From positions 1 through 11,747 of the forward strand of contig CAYGFI010000152.1 of NCBI GenBank assembly GCA_964349045.1: DNA of 11,747 nt, in the 5' to 3' direction. The translations under genes and the position numbers were made by a program. Positions within the stretch are counted from its first letter, which is position 1, and each line of letters begins with the position of its first letter. Under the pieces are notes generated by a model, which searched no databases, was not told the DNA's origin, and worked only from the letters and a program-made list of their open reading frames with translations. Below are positions 1 to 6,157 of the stretch, one piece after another. This stretch comes from JACJXF01 sp964349045 (lineage in GTDB: Bacteria > Bacteroidota > Bacteroidia > Bacteroidales > GCA-2748055).

Positions 1-1
1 G

Positions 2-142
2 CGCTAGCGCCTCCGCTGAGTAGCTTCAGCGCTCACGGAAAGCTACGGTGACTAAAAGGTTACGAAGTTACGGAGTTACGGGCTCACCTACGCTAGCGCC
101 TCCGCTGAGTAGCTTCAGCGCTCGCGGAAAGCTACGGTGACT
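2..142. repeat. Two tandem copies of a GC-rich palindromic repeat (89-bp period)
   Basis: Copy 1 (2-53) and copy 2 (91-142) are identical over 52 bp except for A35 versus G124. Each unit contains the palindrome CGCTAGCG and a hairpin CGCTGA-gtagct-TCAGCG (14-31 and 103-120) followed by CGGAAAGCTACGGTGAC. A further copy pair of the core lies at 7301-7373. The array probably continues to the left of the window, since the first base is already inside the palindrome GCGCTAGCGC. No coding potential was seen. It resembles the short intergenic hairpin repeats scattered through many Bacteroidota genomes, but I cannot name a family. Confidence 0.85.
59..82. repeat. Three 8-bp direct microrepeats GTTACGRR
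   Basis: GTTACGAA, GTTACGGA and GTTACGGG follow each other without gaps in the spacer between the two palindromic units. A single GTTACGGG at 148-155 sits at the same relative place after the second unit, so the microrepeat seems to be part of the larger repeat and has expanded or shrunk between copies. Confidence 0.7.
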
Positions 143-834
143 TAAGGGTTACGGGGTTGCAATATTTTTGGAATTTAGTATCCTCCGAGTAAAACTTTCG
201 GAACTGTAAATTTGCCACTGAAGGTTTTCGAACAACTACTCATAATATTTGAAAAAACCGGATTGAAATCCAAATTAGTTGCATTTTTTGTGGATCCTAT
301 TCCAAATAAGTTATATTTTGTTTAATAAATATGTGATTATGATTACCAAAATATTTGTAGTCAGGTATAAAAATTGCATCCCATTTGCTTTATTTAGCGA
401 TCCTGTAAGAGCTGGTTCGCGTTTATTTAATTCCTTTCGGACCCCCTTTCACCTCAGAAATTAATTTTCTTCTTTTATTCCAAACTAAATCCTGAACATT
501 CCGTATAAAACCTAATTTATTGTTGCATTAATGACTGATTTTGTGTAACTTCACCGGTTATTGCAATTTGGTTCAACCCTTTTAAGTTTTAAAAGGTTTA
601 TACAATCTTAAGAGAAATAAAAAGTTTTCTAAGATTTGATCTCATTATACAAAAAACTGCAATGGGTTGTATTTGTTGCTAACAAATGAAATACACTTAA
701 TGGGGATGAGCTTTGATTTTAGAAATATAAAATAGTTATTGATGAAATATTTTGATTTATAATTTTTTGGAGGTTGGTGTTGACGAAAAGATAAATGCAT
801 CAACATTTTTCTGTAAACTAGTTTATTATTTGCC
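143..834. other. AT-rich intergenic stretch without recognisable gene
   Basis: About 690 bp of AT-rich DNA. The only plus-strand open frame of note (279-464) has no family-like features and no ribosome binding site. The minus-strand frame from 1091 to 645 runs antisense to the secreted-protein gene. A perfect 8-bp stem CCTTTTAA-gtt-TTAAAAGG lies at 578-596 and could be a weak terminator or a random AT-rich hairpin. I found no full TAnnTTTG promoter with a matching -33 TTG, no tRNA and no CRISPR array. The promoter of the 835 gene is presumably here but was not located. Confidence 0.6.
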
Positions 835-3168
835 ATGCGAAATCTTAATCTTATGAAGGCCCTTACTTTTTGTATAATAGTTTTTGTTTTATCTGTTTGC
901 TCATTTACGGTTAATGCGGCTACTATAACGAGTAAAACCACTGGTGGGTCATGGACAACAGGTACAACATGGGTTGGTGATATTGCCCCTGCAACAGGTG
1001 ACGATGTGGTTATTGCTACAACAGATGCAGGAGAAGTTACTATTTCAGAAGAGGTATCATGCGCCAGTCTCACAATTAATAGTGGGTCCATCCTTACTGT
1101 GCGATTTACTTTTAATGTGAACGGAACTACATCAATAAGCGGTACATTAAACTTTGACCCTGATGATTATCTTGCCAGGACCATTACCTTGACCGGTGAC
1201 ATTACGTTATCTAGTGGAGCTAGGTGGACTGAATCTAATACAAACATTGATGGCGGTCCCCCAGTTTTCATAATTAAAGCTAACTTTACAAACAACGCAA
1301 CCTCCTTCACTGCTCTAACAGATTTACATCGATTCGCTGGTACTTCAAAAATCATTAGTGGTACCACTGGTACTACTATTCCATGGGTACAAATTACCGG
1401 AACTTATACCAACAACAGCGAACTCACTGTAACAACCTCACTTTCTGGTGGGGGCGGTTTAACAAACGGAGCAACAGGAATTCTCAACCTTGGTGGGACA
1501 ACAACTATAACAACACTTACGGCAACTGCTATTGGCAATACGGTAAATTATACCGGTGCCTCCCAAACATTGAAAGTAATTCCTTATCACCATTTAATCT
1601 TAAGCGGAGGTGCCGAAACCTTTGGGGCCATAACAACAATTGCGGGCAATCTTACTTTAAGTGGTTCAGCTACAGCTTCAACCGGGGGAAATTTAACCGT
1701 TGGTGGCAATCTTACTATTGGCAGTGGCACAACTTTTTCAGTTTCTGCCGGAGATTTTGTAACTGTTACTGGTGCATTATCAAACAGTCAGACTTTAAAT
1801 TTACTTTCTGCCTCTGGTGGAACAGCTTCACTGTTAACCGGATCAGTAAGTGGAGCCGGTACAACAAATGTTGAACGATACATTACAGGAGGGGCAGGAA
1901 ACGTTTGGCACAACTTATCATCTTCAGTTTCCGGCTATTCTATCAGTTCATTTATTGGAAATGCAGCAAACAGTATTCCTAATAAAGGCAGCAATCCAAT
2001 AATATACGGTATGGAATATTATGATGAACCTAATGGCGTTTGGACATATTTTACTTCTGCAAATATTGAAGGTGCAGGAAATCTAGAACCAGGTCAGGGC
2101 TATCTTGTGCGCAGGGATCCATCCGGCGTTGTTACATTTTCAGGATTACTCGATTCAGGAAACATAAGCCTGGCCGCGTTAAGAACCCATTTTGGCTGGA
2201 ACTCAGTAGGAAATCCTTACCCATCCTCAATCGCATTAAATACCAATACTGGTGTAACTAATTTTCTGGATGTAAACAGTGCGAACCTGTTTCCTTCTTT
2301 TGTTGGTGCTTACTTCTGGAGTGGGACAACTTATACTCTTATTAATAATTCCGACGCTGCTACCTATCTTCAGCCCGGGCAGGGATTTGTGGTAAAAGTT
2401 GCCGTTGGAAATTCAGACATTGATTTTACACCAGCCATGCAGTCACATGGAAATCCGAATTTCTTAAAAAAGTCATCTGGTTCACCTTTTGATGAAATTC
2501 GTTTAAATGTTAATAAGAATTCTGATACATTGTACACCATATTGCGATTCAGGGACGATATGACCAAAGGACTTGATATTTCCTACGACGGGGGATTATT
2601 CCGCGGGGATACACTGTTTCGCCTGTCTACACAACTGCTGGAGGATAACGGTTATGAATTTATGATTCAGTGTCTGCCATCTATAGAAACTGATTCAATG
2701 TGTGTTCCTGTTGGACTGAATTGTCTGGAAGGTGGGCTGATCTCATTCACTGCCGATATTAAATCTCTTCCTGCAGGATATATTTCTGTACTTGAAGACC
2801 GCCAGCTTGGAATTTTTACAGATCTTGGTACTCCCGGATCAAAATACGAGCTTTCCGTACCGGAGGGAACAAAAGGAAACGGAAGATTCTTCCTGCATAC
2901 GGTTGAAGGTCCTAATGGATTTAAACTTCCGAATTACCAGAAAATCACTACCTTTGCAGTGAAAAAAGAAATATTTATCAGGGGAAACATAACTGAAGAC
3001 TGCATTGTATCGGTTTATGACCTCCTTGGCAGGAAGATTTCAGATTCCCAACTTGAACCTACAAATCTGAATATAATAAATGCTTCTTCATTGAAGGCAG
3101 GTATTTATATCGTGAAGGTTTCGGGCAAAGGCGTTTCTCAAACCAACAGGGTGTTAATCTCAGATTAA
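835..3168 (+). CDS. Secreted surface protein with T9SS type A C-terminal sorting domain
   Basis: A 777-residue protein with an N-terminal signal peptide (hydrophobic stretch about residues 8-24, likely cleavage after VNA at about 28). The mature part opens with the motif WTTGTTWVGDIAPATGDDVVI, common at the start of repetitive beta-rich adhesin-like proteins of Bacteroidota. A Gly/Thr/Ser-rich, beta-solenoid-like region follows to about residue 340. A middle module (about 345-520) contains two GQG(Y/F)xV motifs (EPGQGYLV, QPGQGFVV) and WNSVGNPYPS. The last 75 or so residues form a por-type sorting domain, with VYDLLGRKI and GIYIVKV followed by NRVLISD. The family is secreted by the type IX system and anchored or released at the outer membrane. 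ATG 835 is taken; ATG 853 would also leave a full signal peptide and neither has a Shine-Dalgarno. Function of the exported part is unknown: it has no catalytic motif I recognise. Confidence 0.9.
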   Translation: MRNLNLMKALTFCIIVFVLSVCSFTVNAATITSKTTGGSWTTGTTWVGDIAPATGDDVVIATTDAGEVTISEEVSCASLTINSGSILTVRFTFNVNGTTSISGTLNFDPDDYLARTITLTGDITLSSGARWTESNTNIDGGPPVFIIKANFTNNATSFTALTDLHRFAGTSKIISGTTGTTIPWVQITGTYTNNSELTVTTSLSGGGGLTNGATGILNLGGTTTITTLTATAIGNTVNYTGASQTLKVIPYHHLILSGGAETFGAITTIAGNLTLSGSATASTGGNLTVGGNLTIGSGTTFSVSAGDFVTVTGALSNSQTLNLLSASGGTASLLTGSVSGAGTTNVERYITGGAGNVWHNLSSSVSGYSISSFIGNAANSIPNKGSNPIIYGMEYYDEPNGVWTYFTSANIEGAGNLEPGQGYLVRRDPSGVVTFSGLLDSGNISLAALRTHFGWNSVGNPYPSSIALNTNTGVTNFLDVNSANLFPSFVGAYFWSGTTYTLINNSDAATYLQPGQGFVVKVAVGNSDIDFTPAMQSHGNPNFLKKSSGSPFDEIRLNVNKNSDTLYTILRFRDDMTKGLDISYDGGLFRGDTLFRLSTQLLEDNGYEFMIQCLPSIETDSMCVPVGLNCLEGGLISFTADIKSLPAGYISVLEDRQLGIFTDLGTPGSKYELSVPEGTKGNGRFFLHTVEGPNGFKLPNYQKITTFAVKKEIFIRGNITEDCIVSVYDLLGRKISDSQLEPTNLNIINASSLKAGIYIVKVSGKGVSQTNRVLISD

Positions 3169-3228
3169 CAAATTGTGCTGAGTATGAAAAATTAAGAAGA
3201 CTTGATCAGGAAATAGAGAATTACAGAA

Positions 3229-3414
3229 ATGAAAGATCGTAAAAAACAAGACAAACCGGTTGTTAACAAGGAAGAGATCTCCCGCAGAGAAGCCATGAAA
3301 AAAATGGGGCTCGTAGCATTTTCAGCTTCCACCATGCTGCTCTTGCTTAACAAACCGGATAAAGCCCAGGCACAGGATTCATCTCTTGATGCGGATAATC
3401 CGGATACATGGTAA
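3229..3414 (+). CDS. 61-residue peptide with twin-arginine-like signal; possible modified-peptide precursor
   Basis: A small ORF 60 bp after the T9SS gene and 68 bp before the PqqD/HPr-kinase gene, all on the same strand. Visible parts are: a charged N-terminus rich in Lys and Glu (1-25); a twin-arginine-like motif S18-R19-R20-E-A-M-K; a hydrophobic segment at 27-40 (GLVAFSASTMLLLL); an AxA-type site at A46-Q47-A48; and an acidic 13-residue tail ending NPDTW. If cleaved after A48 the exported product would be only QDSSLDADNPDTW. That such a short tail follows a complete signal suggests that the tail itself, or the whole chain as a leader-core peptide, is the functional product. The position immediately before a PqqD-like/kinase fusion supports a precursor role, but this is inference. 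It could instead be the remnant of a longer Tat substrate. There is no strong ribosome binding site, as usual in this phylum. Confidence 0.6.
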   Translation: MKDRKKQDKPVVNKEEISRREAMKKMGLVAFSASTMLLLLNKPDKAQAQDSSLDADNPDTW

Positions 3415-3482
3415 ACCTATGGTTCCAGAGATTTATTATTTCTTAATTTAAATCGATTCCTTGCCGGCTTAAGAATAACCTC

Positions 3483-4619
3483 ATGTCGATTTCCCCGAAA
3501 AAAAGAATAATAAAAAAAATCGGCAATGCTCATATTATCTGGTTCGAAGAAAGCAACTCATGGATACAATTTGAGGACCCTGCCTGGTTTGTCTACCTCC
3601 ATTATAATTCTGGCGAAGAGCCTGAGAAAATCTCTCAAAGAATCTCCAAAAAGTACAAATTAAACGGTTCTGAAAGTCTGAAATTTGTTCATGACATTGT
3701 ATTAGAAATCAGGAAATTAACTACTTCTTCATTTCATTCACAGGAGATTTTTTCAGCCCAAAAATTTGTCTCTCCAGAAAATTTTTACTCGGTTCACAGA
3801 TACCGGTTTAAGAGTAAAATATTTGAGATTTTATTCGGCTCCCGTTTGCTGGAATATATGATTCATCCTTCCCTTGCCCATCTTGAGATGAATCGCATTA
3901 TAAAACCGCATTTCCGGCTTGAGGCATTTACTTCGGGTTCTTCAACCCTATTAAAAATTGCTGACAAAGCCTGGGTAGAAGAGGATGCCAACCTTCTGAA
4001 GCGAAGAATTTTCATTGAGATTTCAGGCCTCCTTTACGGAAAATCCGATAAGGGCTGGCTTTCCTTTATTCACGGATCGGCAGTGAGTAACGGAAAGCAA
4101 ACCATTATCCTCTCAACCGAAAGTGGCTCAGGCAAAAGCACCCTCGCGGCCCTGCTTAGCAGACATGGGTTTAAATTTGTCGCCGACGATTACGTTCCCA
4201 TCGATGCCCGCTTATGCAAAGCCTGGCCCTTCCCTGCAGCACTTTCTGTTAAAGATGGGGCTTACAATGTTCTGCCACCTTTCTATCCTGAGCTGGACAG
4301 TGCCAGGGAGTTCCATTTCAAAGGCTCAAAAAAGACGCTGAAATACATTCCCTTTCCCAATGATGGGGATTTTTACAAACCTCTGCCGGTAAGGGCACTG
4401 GTATTTGTAAAATATAAGCCCGGCTCTTCCTTCTCGTTTCGCAAAGTGCCTGCCCTGGAAGCACTAAAGCGATTTAACGAAGAAGCCTGGGTTTCACACT
4501 CCCCCGAACACGCAAGGAAATTTATCAGATGGTTTCCTTCACTCGAATGCTTTGAAATGGAGTATTCCGATAACCAGCTGGCCATAAAACAGATTTCAGG
4601 CTTGTTTTGGAGCAGTTGA
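3483..4619 (+). CDS. PqqD-like / HPr kinase-like fusion protein
   Basis: A 378-residue protein. Residues about 8-80 look like a PqqD-type peptide-binding winged helix: a beta start (NAHIIWFEESNSWIQFEDPAWFVYLHY) followed by helices with EEPEKISQRISKKYKL. The C-terminal half is a P-loop kinase related to HPr kinase/phosphorylase: H197 in FIHGSAV, Walker A ESGSGKST at 213-220, then the FVADDYVPID block with D235/D236 at 234-240. These are the motifs expected in this family for nucleotide binding and phosphotransfer. Stand-alone HPr-kinase-like proteins in lasso-peptide clusters phosphorylate the precursor peptide, and PqqD-like domains bind leader peptides, so a fusion would be a self-targeting peptide kinase. 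The substrate here is inferred to be the adjacent 61-residue peptide. It is not the HprK of sugar regulation, because the true HPr-binding signature and N-terminal domain are not visible. The cytoplasmic location follows from the absence of a signal or membrane segments. Confidence 0.8.
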   Translation: MSISPKKRIIKKIGNAHIIWFEESNSWIQFEDPAWFVYLHYNSGEEPEKISQRISKKYKLNGSESLKFVHDIVLEIRKLTTSSFHSQEIFSAQKFVSPENFYSVHRYRFKSKIFEILFGSRLLEYMIHPSLAHLEMNRIIKPHFRLEAFTSGSSTLLKIADKAWVEEDANLLKRRIFIEISGLLYGKSDKGWLSFIHGSAVSNGKQTIILSTESGSGKSTLAALLSRHGFKFVADDYVPIDARLCKAWPFPAALSVKDGAYNVLPPFYPELDSAREFHFKGSKKTLKYIPFPNDGDFYKPLPVRALVFVKYKPGSSFSFRKVPALEALKRFNEEAWVSHSPEHARKFIRWFPSLECFEMEYSDNQLAIKQISGLFWSS

Positions 4620-4623
4620 ATAA

Positions 4624-4653
4624 CTCCCTGATTGGTAGTCTGACTTCAGGGAG
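4624..4653 (+). terminator. Hairpin directly after the kinase-like gene
   Basis: A perfect 8-bp stem CTCCCTGA / TCAGGGAG with a 14-nt loop begins five bases after the stop codon at 4617-4619. No T-run follows directly, so it may stabilise the 3' end or act as a weak terminator. Confidence 0.4.
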
Positions 4654-4689
4654 GTTGCATATTAATAGAAATTAATGATTGGAAGATTG

Positions 4690-4710
4690 TTCGACCCCGC
4701 TGGGGTCGAA
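4690..4710. repeat. Short REP-like hairpin TTCGACCCC-gct-GGGGTCGAA
   Basis: A perfect 9-bp inverted repeat with a 3-nt loop. It is much more GC-rich than the surrounding DNA. Hairpins of this CGACCCC..GGGGTCG type are common intergenic repeats in Bacteroidota. It has no T-tract on either side, so a repeat element is more likely than an intrinsic terminator. Confidence 0.6.
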
Positions 4711-4744
4711 TATCCGCACATTTGTACATTTTTCTATATACCTA

Positions 4745-4767
4745 TTATCCCTTCGGGATAAATTTTT
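4745..4767 (+). terminator. Candidate rho-independent terminator
   Basis: A perfect 7-bp stem TTATCCC / GGGATAA with a TTC loop (4745-4761) is followed by ATTTTT. This fits an intrinsic terminator for plus-strand transcription coming from the 835-4619 genes, and would separate them from the ATPase gene downstream. A REP-like repeat with the same shape is an alternative. Confidence 0.45.
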
Positions 4768-4779
4768 GAGAGTATAAAA

Positions 4780-4816
4780 CTCTGTGTTTCTCTGCTCTCC
4801 TCTGTGTCCTCGGTGT
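4780..4816. repeat. CTCTGTG-type degenerate intergenic repeat
   Basis: The stretch consists of imperfect CTCTGTG(T) units (CTCTGTGT at 4780, CTCTGC, CTCTGTGTC, CTCGGTGT). This composition matches the CTCTGTGTTCTCTGTG-type low-complexity repeat that recurs between genes in many environmental Bacteroidota and other phyla. It is often mis-called as a protein full of HRGHRGE on the opposite strand, and such a false frame occurs here as well. Confidence 0.65.
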
Positions 4817-4876
4817 AAGAATATTTTTAACAAAGAAAGGAAGACCTTCATCAAAGCAAGTATTTCTTTAGCCTAC

Positions 4877-4922
4877 AACCATAAAAACTTCATTATTTTA
4901 TACTATTTTTGTGGTTATAACC
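4877..4922. promoter_or_regulatory. Inverted repeat and palindrome upstream of the ATPase gene
   Basis: AACCATAAAAA (4877-4887) pairs with TTTTTGTGGTT (4906-4916) with one mismatch (a G-U pair in RNA). The right arm overlaps the perfect 10-bp palindrome GGTTATAACC (4913-4922). The pair lies 17-62 bp before the start codon and overlaps the candidate -7 box, a place where a repressor operator would act. No regulator is encoded nearby, so autoregulation by the ATPase's own winged-helix region is one possibility. This is inference. Confidence 0.35.
4904..4911 (+). promoter_or_regulatory. Candidate Bacteroidota -7 promoter element TATTTTTG
   Basis: The octamer matches the TAnnTTTG consensus of the primary sigma factor in Bacteroidota and ends 27 bp before the ATG at 4939, giving a short leader of about 20 nt. 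No clear TTG is present at the -33 position, so the call rests on half a promoter. Confidence 0.4.
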
Positions 4923-4938
4923 CTATAAATTTCTCTCA

Positions 4939-6156
4939 ATGATCAAAAGAGATTTATATTTAAACCAGCTTCGCGGGTTTATCGATAAGCCGTTTATCAA
5001 GGTCATTACCGGTATAAGGCGATGCGGTAAATCTGCCATTCTGAGCTTACTCAGAAAGGAATTGCTGGCAATTGGGATAGATAAAAATAATATCATCTCT
5101 GTTAATTTTGAAAGTTTTGAATTTTCGGAAATGGATAAAGCCGAAAAGCTATACAAATACATCAGGGATAAAATCATAAATAAAAGCCGTTACTATATCA
5201 TTCTTGACGAGATTCAGGAAGTTAAGGACTGGGAAAAGGCCGTAAATTCTTTTATGATAGATTTCAATGCCGATGTATATATTACGGGTTCCAACTCCCG
5301 GCTTTTATCCTCAGAACTGGCAACATACCTGGCCGGGCGTTACGTTGAGATTCATATTCATACCCTTTCTTTTGAAGAACACCTGATTTTCAAAAAATCA
5401 CTTTCTAAAAAGAAAATTTCTGATAATCATGATGAGTTCGTAAATTTTTTACGTCTTGGTGGATTTCCTGTGCTGCATACTGGTGAATATTCCTATGATA
5501 CAGCCTATAAGATAGCCTACGATATTTATTCTTCAGCCATTCTTCGTGATACCGTTCAACGATATAATATCCGGGATGTTGAACTTTTGGAAAGAGTTGT
5601 AAAGTACGTCTTTGATAACATTGGCAATAAATTCTCCGCGAAAAATGTTGCAGATTATTTTAAAAGCCAGCAGCGCAAAATCGATCTAAACACGGTTTAT
5701 AATTATCTCAATGCTCTGGAGGGAGCCTTTATTGTTTATCGGATTCCCCGATATGATGTTAAGGGAAAAGAGATTCTCAAGACTTTAGAAAAATATTATA
5801 TTGCCGATCAATCCCTTCTTTATGCTGTTATGGGATTCAGGGATAGAAATATTTCAGGTGTACTTGAAAATATTGTGATGCTTGAACTTAAGCGCAGAGG
5901 TTATAATGTATTTGTAGGGAAAGCTGATGATAAGGAGATTGATTTCATTGCCGAAATGAAAGATAAGAAAGTCTATATACAGATTGCTTACAAAATGGAA
6001 GAAAAATCAACTATAGAGCGGGAGTATGCACCTTTGCTTGATTTAAAGGATCACTATCCCAAATATGTTGTAACAATGGATGAAATGTGGAAGGATACTG
6101 TTGAAGGTATTCAACACAAACATATTGCCGATTTTTTGCTTATGAAGGAGTTCTAG
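4939..6156 (+). CDS. AAA_14 / DUF4143 ATP-binding protein
   Basis: A 405-residue protein with the order typical of the AAA_14-DUF4143 family. Walker A is GIRRCGKS at 25-32, Walker B is YIILDEIQE at about 86-94, a sensor-1-like ITGSNS is at 115-120, and SSELATYLAGRY follows at about 124-135. A winged-helix-like region (about 228-270, with SAKNVADYFKSQQRKIDLNTVYNYLNALEGAFIVYRI) and a C-terminal nuclease-fold-like part (about 305-350, with LENIVMLEL and KEIDFIAEMKDKKVYIQIAY) come next. Family length is usually 380-430, so it is complete. Biochemical roles of these proteins are largely unknown; they are numerous, often solitary, and patchily distributed. The gene visibly uses more AT-rich codons than the DUF2723 gene, and it has its own candidate promoter and operator. 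It separates two genes that would otherwise form a peptide-modification pair, so it may be an insertion. Confidence 0.88.
   Translation: MIKRDLYLNQLRGFIDKPFIKVITGIRRCGKSAILSLLRKELLAIGIDKNNIISVNFESFEFSEMDKAEKLYKYIRDKIINKSRYYIILDEIQEVKDWEKAVNSFMIDFNADVYITGSNSRLLSSELATYLAGRYVEIHIHTLSFEEHLIFKKSLSKKKISDNHDEFVNFLRLGGFPVLHTGEYSYDTAYKIAYDIYSSAILRDTVQRYNIRDVELLERVVKYVFDNIGNKFSAKNVADYFKSQQRKIDLNTVYNYLNALEGAFIVYRIPRYDVKGKEILKTLEKYYIADQSLLYAVMGFRDRNISGVLENIVMLELKRRGYNVFVGKADDKEIDFIAEMKDKKVYIQIAYKMEEKSTIEREYAPLLDLKDHYPKYVVTMDEMWKDTVEGIQHKHIADFLLMKEF
6145..6150 (+). promoter_or_regulatory. Strong Shine-Dalgarno AAGGAG inside the ATPase 3' end
   Basis: AAGGAG lies within the last codons of the ATPase gene, seven bases before ATG 6158, with only one base between the ATPase stop (6154-6156) and that ATG. 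This fixes the nucleotidyltransferase start and implies translational coupling. Such a consensus site stands out because the other plus-strand genes here have none. Confidence 0.7.
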
Positions 6157-6157
6157 A

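Noticed and set aside
279..464. A 61-residue plus-strand open frame in the AT-rich region, the same length as the 3229 peptide
   Set aside because: It has no charged leader, twin-arginine motif, ribosome binding site or resemblance to the 3229 peptide; the residues (F, I, Y, N rich) are what AT-rich non-coding DNA gives.
645..1091. A 148-residue minus-strand open frame overlapping the start of the secreted-protein gene
   Set aside because: Its first half is the antisense of the secreted-protein coding region and the rest is AT-rich intergenic DNA; it contains no domain-like pattern.
4672..4854. A minus-strand frame encoding a HRGHRGEQRNTE stretch
   Set aside because: This is the usual false translation of the CTCTGTG-type intergenic repeat, not a gene.
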